From contig JAIWNQ010000240.1 in NCBI GenBank assembly GCA_020216745.1, forward strand, positions 1 through 17,145: a DNA stretch of 17,145 bases. The letters run 5' to 3'. The notes under the pieces were generated by a model. The model saw only the letters and a program-made list of their open reading frames with translations. It searched no databases and was not told the origin of the DNA. A program made the position numbers and the translations under genes. This stretch comes from Candidatus Hydrogenedens sp. (GTDB taxonomy: Bacteria > Hydrogenedentota > Hydrogenedentia > Hydrogenedentales > Hydrogenedentaceae). Shown here in pieces: positions 8,078-15,814 of the stretch (its first letter is position 1; each line of letters starts with the position of its first letter).

Positions 8078-8725
8078 ATGAAAAAAGTATATACTACCGT
8101 TGAAGAAGTATTCCACGCATTAACACATGGATTAGGTGCCGGACTAAGTATTGCCGGCCTTATAATCATGTTAGTTCTCGCCGTCCAAAAAGGAGACCCA
8201 TGGATACTCGCGAGTGTACTTGTTTATGGAAATGCCCTAATCCTTCTCTATTTAAGCTCAACATTATATCATTCATTCCCACAAGGCAAATTGAAACAAT
8301 TCTTCCAATTTATGGACCACGCCTGCATTTACGTGCTTATCGCAGGGACATATACACCTTTTCTGCTTGTATTTATGCGCGGCATTTGGGGATGGACTCT
8401 TTTCACCGCATTATGGGTTTTAACCATTCTCGGCTTCATCTTTAAAATATTTTTTATCGGCAAATGGAACCGACTCGCTACGGTTATTTATGTTTTAATG
8501 GGTTGGATAGCAATCATAGCATTAAAACCTGCAATTGAAATGATTCCCTTCGGAGCATTAATCCTTATGCTTATAGGTGGTATTCTTTATACAGGCGGTG
8601 TTGCATTCTACCTTTGGGAACGATTACCTTTCCACCATGTAATATGGCACTTATTTGTATTAAGTGCCAGCATAATCCATTTCATTTGTGTCTATATTTA
8701 CATTCTTTCTTCTAATGTTTCCTAA
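8078..8725 (+). CDS. Hemolysin III / YqfA family seven-helix membrane protein
   Basis: This is a 215-residue integral membrane protein of the progestin/adipoQ receptor and hemolysin III superfamily (PF03006). About seven hydrophobic helices are visible, spanning most of residues 18-210. The conserved polar signature is present: LSSTLYHSF (59-67, Ser61 and His65), DHACIYVLIAGTYTPF (80-95, Asp80 and His81) and FHHVIWHLFVL (185-195, His187 and His191). In the superfamily these residues bind zinc in the membrane and suggest a hydrolase-like (ceramidase/CREST) centre. Despite the name, a role in haemolysis is doubtful for most members; an envelope or lipid role is more likely. TAGGT lies 7 nt upstream of the ATG. 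It ends 12 nt before the stop of the aminotransferase gene on the opposite strand, with no clear terminator between. Confidence 0.9.
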   Translation: MKKVYTTVEEVFHALTHGLGAGLSIAGLIIMLVLAVQKGDPWILASVLVYGNALILLYLSSTLYHSFPQGKLKQFFQFMDHACIYVLIAGTYTPFLLVFMRGIWGWTLFTALWVLTILGFIFKIFFIGKWNRLATVIYVLMGWIAIIALKPAIEMIPFGALILMLIGGILYTGGVAFYLWERLPFHHVIWHLFVLSASIIHFICVYIYILSSNVS

Positions 8726-8737
8726 TAAATACCACTA

Positions 8738-9928
8738 CTAGATTACACTATATATTGCCTCTACCAATCGGTCAATATTATTGGTGGTTATCCCGGCAAC
8801 ATTAATACGACCCGAATTTACAATATAAATTGAAAATTTTTCCCGTAAACGTAATACCTGTTCCTCCGTTAAACCTGAAAAAGAGAACATTCCCTTTTGT
8901 CTCTCAATAAAACCAAAATCTTGGTTTACCCCCTTCTCCTTTAATTTGTCAACAAGCAATTTTCGCATCGTCTTAATCCGAACACACATTTCCTTCACTT
9001 CCTGCTCCCATTCTTTGTGAAGTTCTTCAGAACTAAGAATGGTATGTACAATATATGCACCATGGGCTGGAGGATTTGAGTAATTAGTGCGAATAACAAC
9101 CTTGATTTGACTTAACACCTTTTGAGTTGTATCTGAATCGCTACAGACTACTATTAAAGCACCACATCTCTCATTATATAATCCAAAATTTTTAGAGAAA
9201 GAACTACAAATAAACACCTCAGGAACAACATCAGCAACTATCCTGACACCCAAAGCATCCTCCTCCAAACCATCACCTAAACCCTGATAAGCAAAATCAA
9301 TCAAAGGTAAAATATTACGCTCCTTCAATATTAGTGCAATTTCCTTCCATTGATTCTTATTTAAATCGATTCCCGTCGGGTTATGACAGCAACCATGTAA
9401 CAGTAAAATATCACCTTCTGGTATCTGTTTTATTGTATCTAACATGCGTTCCCATGCAAGACCATGAGTCTCAGGATTATAATAAGGATAAGTCTCAACT
9501 AAAAATCCCGCAGATTGGAATATCTTCGCATGATTTTCCCACGTCGGTTTACTAATCCAGATCTTTTTAGAACCAATATTCATTCGAATTAAATCTGCAA
9601 AAATACGAAGTGCTGAAGTCCCTCCTGCGGTCTGAACCGTAGCAACACGTTTATTTTGAATAAGCAGATTATCAGCCCCAAGAACTAATTTCTGCACCTC
9701 ATTACAAAAATCAGGGAGACCCGAAATAGGAAGGTATGATTTCGTCTGCTCTTTTTCCAACAAAATAGCCTCTGCCTTCTTCACCGTATTGAAAATCGGA
9801 GTTTTATTAAAATTGTCCTTATAAACTCCGACCCCCAAATTAATTTTTTCTGAATTTGGGTCTTTCAAAAAAGCCTCAGTTAATCCAAGAATAGGATCAG
9901 GCGGTGCCATTGTAAATTTCTCTAACAT
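8738..9928 (-). CDS. aspC: Aspartate/aromatic amino acid aminotransferase (class I, PLP)
   Basis: This 396-residue protein has the same length and layout as E. coli AspC/TyrB, so it is an Ia/Igamma-type class I aminotransferase. It moves the amino group between aspartate (or an aromatic amino acid) and 2-oxoglutarate in the cytoplasm. Markers are LGVGVYKD (31-38), SYLPISGL (64-71), QTAGGTSALR (99-108), Trp130 that stacks on PLP, HNPTG (182-186, Asn183), DFAYQGLGDG (211-220, Asp211), and SSFSKNFGLYNERCG (242-256) with Lys246 as the Schiff-base lysine. The substrate-carboxylate arginine is seen in NSGRINVAG (371-379, Arg374). All catalytic residues appear intact. Whether aspartate or aromatic amino acids are preferred is not clear. 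AAGGG lies 6 nt before the ATG. It is last in a likely three-gene minus-strand unit after the GspF-like and parvulin genes, 58 nt from the latter. Confidence 0.92.
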   Translation of the reverse strand: MLEKFTMAPPDPILGLTEAFLKDPNSEKINLGVGVYKDNFNKTPIFNTVKKAEAILLEKEQTKSYLPISGLPDFCNEVQKLVLGADNLLIQNKRVATVQTAGGTSALRIFADLIRMNIGSKKIWISKPTWENHAKIFQSAGFLVETYPYYNPETHGLAWERMLDTIKQIPEGDILLLHGCCHNPTGIDLNKNQWKEIALILKERNILPLIDFAYQGLGDGLEEDALGVRIVADVVPEVFICSSFSKNFGLYNERCGALIVVCSDSDTTQKVLSQIKVVIRTNYSNPPAHGAYIVHTILSSEELHKEWEQEVKEMCVRIKTMRKLLVDKLKEKGVNQDFGFIERQKGMFSFSGLTEEQVLRLREKFSIYIVNSGRINVAGITTNNIDRLVEAIYSVI

Positions 9929-9986
9929 AGAACCCTTTCTTTACTTATTGTTTTAGTTGATTTTAGTTGGGTAATTATAAAAAGTA

Positions 9987-10511
9987 TTAATTCTTTTCCT
10001 GCATAACACTTTTCCGGGCTTTTTCATCTAACTCTAATTCGTAGCGATCCACATCTGTTAAATGCCTGTCTGTAACAATAATTAAGTGAAAACCATATTT
10101 GGTCTCAATAATATCACTTAACTGTCCAATAGGTGCAGACCACACATAATCTTCAAAATTCGGTTCAAATGACCGCCTCTCATAATAGCCCAAATCACCT
10201 CCTCTTCGTGCACTTGCTGGGTCATTAGAATACTCTCTCGCAAGTTTTTCAAATGATTCCCCCTTTATAATCCGTTCTTTTAATTCTGTCGTTAATTGTA
10301 ATGCCCGTTGACGGTCTGCGGGGTCATTAGGGTTAAATTTAATAAGAATATGTTTTGCACGGACATAAGAGGTTTTCGGTTTTATCTGACCTGCCAACCA
10401 GATAAAAACAATCATAACGACAACAAGTAAAATAATTCCCCCCCAGATATACTTTGTCCAATCTTTCGGTTCTTCTTGTGGAACGTCTTCTTTATACATC
10501 ATCTCATCCAT
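9987..10511 (-). CDS. Membrane-anchored parvulin-type peptidyl-prolyl isomerase
   Basis: This is a 174-residue protein with an acidic cytoplasmic N-terminus (1-20), one membrane helix (about 21-41) and a single PpiC/parvulin domain (about 50-149) that would face the periplasm. Domain marks are VRAKHILIKF (50-59) with His54, an FEKLAREYSNDPASARRGGD stretch (87-106), LGYYERR (107-113), and GFHLIIV (140-146) with His142. These match the rotamase fold of SurA, PrsA and PpiD, which speed proline isomerisation while secreted proteins fold. The protein is much shorter than PrsA or PpiD because it lacks the long helical chaperone part. The first ATG is used here; Met4 and Met5 are alternatives with no clearer ribosome site. 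The gene starts 18 nt after the GspF-like gene, so the two are co-transcribed. It may help pilins or envelope proteins fold, which is inference from context. Confidence 0.9.
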   Translation of the reverse strand: MDEMMYKEDVPQEEPKDWTKYIWGGIILLVVVMIVFIWLAGQIKPKTSYVRAKHILIKFNPNDPADRQRALQLTTELKERIIKGESFEKLAREYSNDPASARRGGDLGYYERRSFEPNFEDYVWSAPIGQLSDIIETKYGFHLIIVTDRHLTDVDRYELELDEKARKSVMQEKN

Positions 10512-10529
10512 AATACCAAACCATCTCGT

Positions 10530-11552
10530 TTAAATTCCTAATTGATTTAGCATGTTGCCATATAGACGGGCATAGAAACTAATTACGATAAATCCAATAA
10601 CTGCCCCAACAAGCAATAAGATTAATATGTTAAACACTTTCGATGCAACTCGTAAAGCTTGCTGAGCATCTGACAAAAAATATTCTGCAACCTTCTGTAA
10701 CGATTCGTCCAATTTCCCTGATTGTTCCCCTACTGCAACCATTTCTTGACCCAATCGCCCTACCCATGGAAGAGACTTAAATGCTTTTTCGAGCGTGGAT
10801 CCATTGCGAATAAGATGAACCGCCATAATAACATCTTGTTGATATTGAGAACTTGGTAATAACTCAGAAGATTGTAATAGTGCATCAGTAATCGGTATAC
10901 CACTCGCATATAAAAGAGCAAATGATTTGAAAAAACGCGTTAATGAAAACTTATGAATGATAAAACTGAATGGCCAGACATATCGAAATATACTATATAT
11001 AACATTCTGAAAATATTTTGTATTCTTAAAATACATTACAACCATAAAAAACAAAAAGAACAAAATACACACCTTTATCTGAAATGAAATATAAGATGTA
11101 AAATAAGCATCTAATGAAAACGACCTTTCAAAACTGATTTGTTTAACAATTCCTAATGCAAAAGTCCCGAGAAACCAACCTAATATAAGCTGAATAATAG
11201 GATACGTAAGCGAAGCCAATGTTGAGCGCTTCATCTTCCACAGGTCTTCATAATAAACACTTAAATCACGCAATATAACATCAAGACGACCTGAACGTTC
11301 TCCTGCTGAGACCAATTGAATAAACAAATCAGGGAAAACCTCTCTCTGTTTTAATGCATCACTTAACGTTTTCCCATGAATTAAATCATCTGCACAATGA
11401 TAAAGTATCAATTTAACTCTACGAGAAGGAAAACCATCCCCCACAATTTGTAAAGCCTGAATAATAGGAATGCCACCTTCGTATGCAGAAGCAAGCTGTC
11501 TACATAAAATTGACATCATTTTATAATTTAATATAAACTTTCCAAAACTCAT
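10530..11552 (-). CDS. GspF/PilC-family inner-membrane platform protein
   Basis: This is a 340-residue protein with the two T2SSF repeats of type II secretion and type IV pilus platform proteins. Repeat 1 (about 14-138) has AYEGGIPIIQALQ (23-35) and LVSAGERSGRLDVIL (80-94). Repeat 2 (about 205-330) has LLYASGIPITDALLQ (213-227) and MVAVGEQSGKLDESL (271-285). Membrane segments lie near 116-137, 158-174 and 305-327. The usual homologue is about 400 residues; this one lacks the cytoplasmic N-terminal extension of about 60 residues. An in-frame stop lies upstream with no other start codon, so the short form is genuine unless there is an upstream sequence change. No Shine-Dalgarno is visible before the ATG. 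GspF/PilC links the motor ATPase to the growing (pseudo)pilus. It is first in a run with the parvulin and aminotransferase genes, and no pilin or assembly ATPase gene is adjacent. Confidence 0.88.
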   Translation of the reverse strand: MSFGKFILNYKMMSILCRQLASAYEGGIPIIQALQIVGDGFPSRRVKLILYHCADDLIHGKTLSDALKQREVFPDLFIQLVSAGERSGRLDVILRDLSVYYEDLWKMKRSTLASLTYPIIQLILGWFLGTFALGIVKQISFERSFSLDAYFTSYISFQIKVCILFFLFFMVVMYFKNTKYFQNVIYSIFRYVWPFSFIIHKFSLTRFFKSFALLYASGIPITDALLQSSELLPSSQYQQDVIMAVHLIRNGSTLEKAFKSLPWVGRLGQEMVAVGEQSGKLDESLQKVAEYFLSDAQQALRVASKVFNILILLLVGAVIGFIVISFYARLYGNMLNQLGI

Positions 11553-11717
11553 ATACGTTATAATTACACTTTGTTTAAATTAAGCAATGTTTCTCCATAT
11601 TCTATCACACAATCAGAATATTTTAGGAATGGAACGTAGTTTTTGGTTGTTAGGTTTATATTTAATAGTAGCCATAAATGGAATTCCACAATAATAATAC
11701 AAAAGATAGGAAATAGT

Positions 11718-13898
11718 ATGGAAAGGAAAACCAATTATTTAACCGTTGCAATTATATTATGTGTCCTTATATCTTTAATTATGTTAGATGGCTGGTCAGC
11801 ACCCAAAAAGAAAAAGAAAGTAGAAGAGGAAGTTCCTGCCCCCAGAAAATCACCATGGGTTTTAAGACATCGTTACACCTTTTCATGGGAAAATATGGGA
11901 ATTGATTTTGATGAAATGAACGGCGATTGGCATATTTACTATACCAACCCCGATGATTATAAAGAACTCACTGTTATTGAAGGATATGGACCATCTTTTC
12001 AACTTAAATCAGGTGAAGAAATCTCTGTCGAGTCTTTTGGAAATGCAGTAACTGAACGAGAAAACGTAGACAGCATTTTCGGTCCAGCAACGCATTTTAC
12101 AACCACTTTCCCCATAAAAAATGATATTGCTGTGCAACAACGTGCTACAAGTTTTAAACAACGTTGTTTTGTATTATTTACCACAATAATCACAAATAAA
12201 GGAACAAACCCTATCTCAATTGCAAAAATATCACCAATCATATTCCCTCCCGTATCTGAAATGATTACAAGATTGCCTAATAAAAAAATACTTAGACCAG
12301 TAGCCAGTTATGGTGGCTCTTTGGTCTTTGTTCCAGAAGAAGAAGCTCAGGTCCTACAAATAAAAACAACAACAAATGACGAAAAAATAGCCTTTGCAGT
12401 TTGTCCACAAGGAAAAGCCTCATCAAAAATGGTAATCTCTGGTGAAGGGGATAATTGGACAGGGGCTATAGAATGTCATTTTAATCCACCCATAACTCTA
12501 AATCCTGGTGAATCTGTTGAAAGCGACCCTATATTAGTTTCATTTAGCAACGACGCATATAAATTGATGACCACCTTTACTTGGGTTATCTCCCAATTAT
12601 CTCCACCCCTTTCAAAAGTCTCAAATGAAAAACAAATCCGTGGTTGGGTTGCTGTTGAACCAGAAAAAGGGACGATTAGTAACCTTTCAAAAATTGCAAG
12701 TTTTTCAAGTAATCTCGGTCTAAACGCCGTCCTTATCCCACAAAGTTGGGAACACCCATTAGGGTCACTTAAAGGAAATACAAAAACCCTGTCAAGAGAT
12801 ATGAAATTAGTTATAGACCAACTCAAAAACAACGGTTCTATGAAAGTAGGTTTAACATTAAATCCTTGGGCTGTTCCAATAGAAAGTAATTGTTCAATAC
12901 CTACCAACGATGGCTACGCTGTTGTAAAATATAATACCCCTGAGGGTATCGAAGTCGCTAAAAAACGCTGGGAGAAAATTCTATCGTGGAATCCTGACTT
13001 TGTAGTTTGCGATGTTGATATACCAAATGAAGTGCTTGAACAAATGAACTCAACTCGAAACGAAGCATTACATATCGGCGTAAAGGAACTGTCCACTTTC
13101 TTTAATAAAATCCCCATTTATCCTATGAGCTCAAATCGTGTTATAAATTCAGAAGAGGAACTTATAGAATTTTGTGCGATGGCGGGTTCTGTGGTTAACT
13201 ATAATTCGAATATTGCCCCTGTTAAAATTAATAACCAAATAGTAAAGTCAGAAAATAATCTCGTAAATACATTGCTCCAATCACTCCCAGCCCCCGCAGT
13301 ATGGCTTGGCAGTTTTAATGAAACAAATATTTCAAAAAAAATATCCCAGTTAAATAAGTATACAAAAGTAATGTTTACTCCTGTGGACTTAGATAAAAAA
13401 GAACCCAAAATCTGGCATTTTAGAAGTTATGCAACTCAGGATAGTTTTACTAATTCAATTATATCTATCACTCAAAATGTCGAACCCGTACCTATAACCA
13501 TGTTGAAAAGTATAAAACCTGATGCAATGTTATGGGATTATAAAGATGAAAAATTTATAAAAGATGATAGTACTTTACTCAATATTTCAGAAAATGGATT
13601 TATTGGCATTGTGTCTGTAACAGAACAACCCTCTGTTATTGGCATTAAAACGGATAAATTATGTGGAATGGAAGGGATCAATTCCGTAAGATGGAACAAT
13701 GAAAAAAAAGAATTAAATATTGCATTTAAAGAGTCTTTTGATATTCCAGCCACTTTGTTTATTTACAAACCAGATACATTAAAGACAACAAAAGTCCTGG
13801 TTGAGGACAAATCATTAAAAAACGTCAAAATTTCTGAGAATGTCCTTTTTATACCCTTAAAACCCAACACCACCAAAGTAGACCTAACCTTTAACTAA
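11718..13898 (+). CDS. Secreted 726-aa protein, possible distant GH36/GH27-like (alpha-galactosidase-type) fold
   Basis: The start is taken as ATG 11718, preceded by AGGA, giving a clear signal peptide: MERK, a hydrophobic stretch (8-22) and a likely cut after GWSA (25-28). A TTG 75 nt upstream is in frame but would bury the signal peptide. After a Lys/Glu/Pro linker, residues about 48-285 are beta-rich. Residues about 305-560 show alternating strands and helices like a TIM barrel: GWVAVEP (309-315), AVLIPQSW (337-344), KVGLTLNPWAV (376-386) and DFVVCDVDIPN (427-437). The end (about 638-726) looks like a beta-sandwich: VIGIKTDKL, then VRWNNEKKELNI. This order resembles melibiase-type GH36/GH27 enzymes, and Asp432 or Asp434 could fill the nucleophile site. 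I found no clear acid/base, so activity is uncertain. It is divergent from the GspF-like gene. The fold call is inference; a GH13- or GH31-like or non-enzymatic protein is possible. Confidence 0.5.
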   Translation: MERKTNYLTVAIILCVLISLIMLDGWSAPKKKKKVEEEVPAPRKSPWVLRHRYTFSWENMGIDFDEMNGDWHIYYTNPDDYKELTVIEGYGPSFQLKSGEEISVESFGNAVTERENVDSIFGPATHFTTTFPIKNDIAVQQRATSFKQRCFVLFTTIITNKGTNPISIAKISPIIFPPVSEMITRLPNKKILRPVASYGGSLVFVPEEEAQVLQIKTTTNDEKIAFAVCPQGKASSKMVISGEGDNWTGAIECHFNPPITLNPGESVESDPILVSFSNDAYKLMTTFTWVISQLSPPLSKVSNEKQIRGWVAVEPEKGTISNLSKIASFSSNLGLNAVLIPQSWEHPLGSLKGNTKTLSRDMKLVIDQLKNNGSMKVGLTLNPWAVPIESNCSIPTNDGYAVVKYNTPEGIEVAKKRWEKILSWNPDFVVCDVDIPNEVLEQMNSTRNEALHIGVKELSTFFNKIPIYPMSSNRVINSEEELIEFCAMAGSVVNYNSNIAPVKINNQIVKSENNLVNTLLQSLPAPAVWLGSFNETNISKKISQLNKYTKVMFTPVDLDKKEPKIWHFRSYATQDSFTNSIISITQNVEPVPITMLKSIKPDAMLWDYKDEKFIKDDSTLLNISENGFIGIVSVTEQPSVIGIKTDKLCGMEGINSVRWNNEKKELNIAFKESFDIPATLFIYKPDTLKTTKVLVEDKSLKNVKISENVLFIPLKPNTTKVDLTFN

Positions 13899-13922
13899 CA
13901 ATCACTAATATCCTTATTTTCC

Positions 13923-14078
13923 CTGTCCACCTTGTCCGTCCTGCCCGCCTTGTTCAGTGGTTTTGCCCTTCCCTTGTCCGCTCTGCCCGCCTTGTTCAGT
14001 GGTCTTGCCCTCCTCTTGTCCGCCCTGTCCGACTCGTCCGATTCGTCTGACTCGTCCGACCTGTCCGACTTCTTCCGT
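13923..14078. repeat. GC-rich minisatellite: 9-bp units plus two 42-bp higher-order units
   Basis: This is a tandem array in the gap between the secreted-protein gene and the UbiB-family gene. The plus-strand unit is about (T/C)TGTCCGNC, 9 bp. Two 42-bp higher-order units (13932-13973 and 13974-14015) each consist of three 9-mers plus a 15-bp spacer (GGTTTTGCCCTTCCC type) and match at 37 of 42 positions. Six 9-mers of the CTGTCCGAC/TCGTCCGAC type follow directly (14016-14069), then a degenerate one to 14078. The array is strikingly richer in C and G than the AT-rich surroundings and strongly pyrimidine-biased on the plus strand. All unit lengths are multiples of three, so both the plus frame in phase with the upstream gene and a minus frame stay open through it. 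No start codon supports a separate gene. It could be a slippage-prone satellite, a spacer or a degraded coding repeat; no function can be assigned. Confidence 0.9.
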
Positions 14079-14135
14079 TTTTAAATCCCATCCCCCCTCA
14101 ATTTAAAATAATAAAAAAACAAACTATAACCTATC

Positions 14136-15800
14136 GTGATTTACACTCGTTTACAAAAACAAGCAATTAATACCCTACGCTTATTTGAAATATTTCAAGT
14201 ATTTGCGAAGCATGGCTTTTATGACATGCTTTCCCGTTTAGGTTTACTCAAACGCCTTCCTTGGTCTTTATATAGACAAATTAAAGAAGATTTCCCAAAT
14301 ATAGAATTAACATGGGGCGAACGATTAAGACAAGCATTAACAGAACTCGGACCTACCTTCATAAAAATGGGACAAATCCTCAGCACGCGTTCAGACCTTG
14401 TAGGTTTCAATATCGCACAAGAATTGAGTCTATTACAAGATAGAGTAGCACCATTGCCTTTCAATGATATTGCTAAGGTTATTCAAGATGCCTTCAATAA
14501 ACCTATAGAGGAAATTTTCCTGAAATTTGAAACAGAACCTGTTGCTGCTGGTTCATTAAGCCAGGTCCACAAAGCAATATTGAACGATAAAACAACTGTG
14601 GCAGTGAAAGTTAAGAGAATAAATATTGACCATGTTATTGAAGCTGATATTGAATTAATGAAAATGATTGCTTCATGGTTAGAAGGACATCCAGATATAT
14701 CTTTCCTTAACCCTATGGGAATTGTTAAAGAATTCGAACGCTCTATTAAACGGGAATTAAATTTCAATACAGAAGCCAGAATTATCCAGTTATTCCGTAA
14801 AAATATGAGGAACAATAAAAATGTTTTTATTCCACGAGTGTATAAACAATACTCATCAAACGAAGTATTAACAATGGATTGGGTTGATGGCGTCAGAATT
14901 GACCAATTTGACATGTATGAACAACGGAATTGCGACAGAAAAATAATTGCACGACTCGGTTGTGAAATCCTCTGTAAAATGGTTTGTGAAGACCACCTTT
15001 TCCATGCAGACCCACACCCAGGAAATATTTTTATTACATATAACAATCAAATCGCTTTTTTAGATTTAGGAATGTCTGGAAGTTTAGATGCAAAAGATGT
15101 AATGTTAATTTCAAATCTCTTAATAGCAATTTTTCATCAAGATGTACATGAATGCACACAGGCAGTATTAGAACTATGTTCAAAACCAAATTTTAAAGAT
15201 ATAAAATCTCTTGAACATGAACTTTCCGATTTTATCACCTTCGAAGCATATCCAATAATTAGTACAGGACAAGTCGGAAAAGGAATAGAATATGCCATTC
15301 AAATTTTAAGAAACTATGGACTTGAATTAGCACCTCGTTTTACATTGCTATTAAAAGCATTGGCAACTATCGAAAGCGTCGGACGACAATTAGACCCAGA
15401 ACTTAATTTTGTCTCCATTATTCAGCCTTATCTTGAACGATTTATCCTTTCAAAATATGAACTACCAAATTTAAGAAGAGAACTTAATCAATATGTAAAT
15501 ACATTACTTCGCTTTATAGTTGAAGTCCCTGATGATTTGCGAAATATTGTGTCGCAAGTCCGAGCAGGTGAGATTAAAATTCATATTCATCATGAATATC
15601 TCGAAAAATTAGCTAATATTATCGATAGTTCCTCAAACCGTATATCAGTTAGCCTGATTGTCTCTGCACTCATTGTCGGTTCAAGTTTATTAGTCACAAC
15701 CTCCGCAAGCACCAAAAATTTAGGTACTATTGGATTTGCCCTTGCTGGAATACTCGGAATTTATCTAATCATCTCAATGTTGTTTTCAAAAAAACTATAA
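14136..15800 (+). CDS. ubiB: UbiB/ABC1/AarF family atypical protein kinase-like protein
   Basis: This is a 554-residue ABC1 (UbiB/ADCK) protein. The family supports biosynthesis or lipid handling of quinones and other isoprenoids through an atypical ATPase rather than classical kinase activity. Family marks are LGPTFIKMGQILSTRSDL (71-88) with the KxGQ motif (77-80), the Ala-rich loop VAAGSLSQVHKA (136-147), the ATP lysine in VAVKVKR (155-161, Lys158), HADPHPGNIF (290-299) as the catalytic loop, and FLDLGMSG (308-315, Asp310) as the DFG equivalent. Two C-terminal membrane helices (about 506-523 and 530-549) are normal for UbiB. GTG 14136 is used as start because an in-frame stop lies 9 nt upstream and the next Met (31) would cut the conserved N-terminus. 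No clear Shine-Dalgarno is seen. The ispE gene follows after 14 nt, so the pair is likely an operon linked by isoprenoid metabolism; no other quinone genes are visible. Confidence 0.93.
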   Translation: MIYTRLQKQAINTLRLFEIFQVFAKHGFYDMLSRLGLLKRLPWSLYRQIKEDFPNIELTWGERLRQALTELGPTFIKMGQILSTRSDLVGFNIAQELSLLQDRVAPLPFNDIAKVIQDAFNKPIEEIFLKFETEPVAAGSLSQVHKAILNDKTTVAVKVKRINIDHVIEADIELMKMIASWLEGHPDISFLNPMGIVKEFERSIKRELNFNTEARIIQLFRKNMRNNKNVFIPRVYKQYSSNEVLTMDWVDGVRIDQFDMYEQRNCDRKIIARLGCEILCKMVCEDHLFHADPHPGNIFITYNNQIAFLDLGMSGSLDAKDVMLISNLLIAIFHQDVHECTQAVLELCSKPNFKDIKSLEHELSDFITFEAYPIISTGQVGKGIEYAIQILRNYGLELAPRFTLLLKALATIESVGRQLDPELNFVSIIQPYLERFILSKYELPNLRRELNQYVNTLLRFIVEVPDDLRNIVSQVRAGEIKIHIHHEYLEKLANIIDSSSNRISVSLIVSALIVGSSLLVTTSASTKNLGTIGFALAGILGIYLIISMLFSKKL

Positions 15801-15814
15801 GAAAATTTAGCAAT

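Noticed and set aside
11643..11717. Upstream TTG start extending the secreted protein by 25 residues
   Set aside because: The extension would place the signal peptide inside the protein, while ATG 11718 has AGGA upstream and begins a normal signal peptide.
11553..11717. Promoters in the divergent gap between the GspF-like gene and the secreted-protein gene
   Set aside because: A TATAAC lies only 5 nt from the GspF-like ATG, which would place transcription start inside the gene, and no well-spaced boxes were found for the other direction.
12476..12907. Minus-strand 143-codon open frame inside the secreted-protein gene
   Set aside because: No recognisable motif or ribosome site; the plus-strand gene has a signal peptide and continuous protein-like sequence.
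13923..14078. CRISPR array or transposon end at the repeat
   Set aside because: The units are directly contiguous 9-mers without unique spacers, there are no cas or transposase genes, and no inverted terminal repeats were seen.
14483..15046. Long (187-codon) open frame on the minus strand inside the UbiB-family gene
   Set aside because: It is antisense to a gene with intact ABC1 motifs, shows no recognisable domain, and its residues mirror the AT-rich codons of the other strand.
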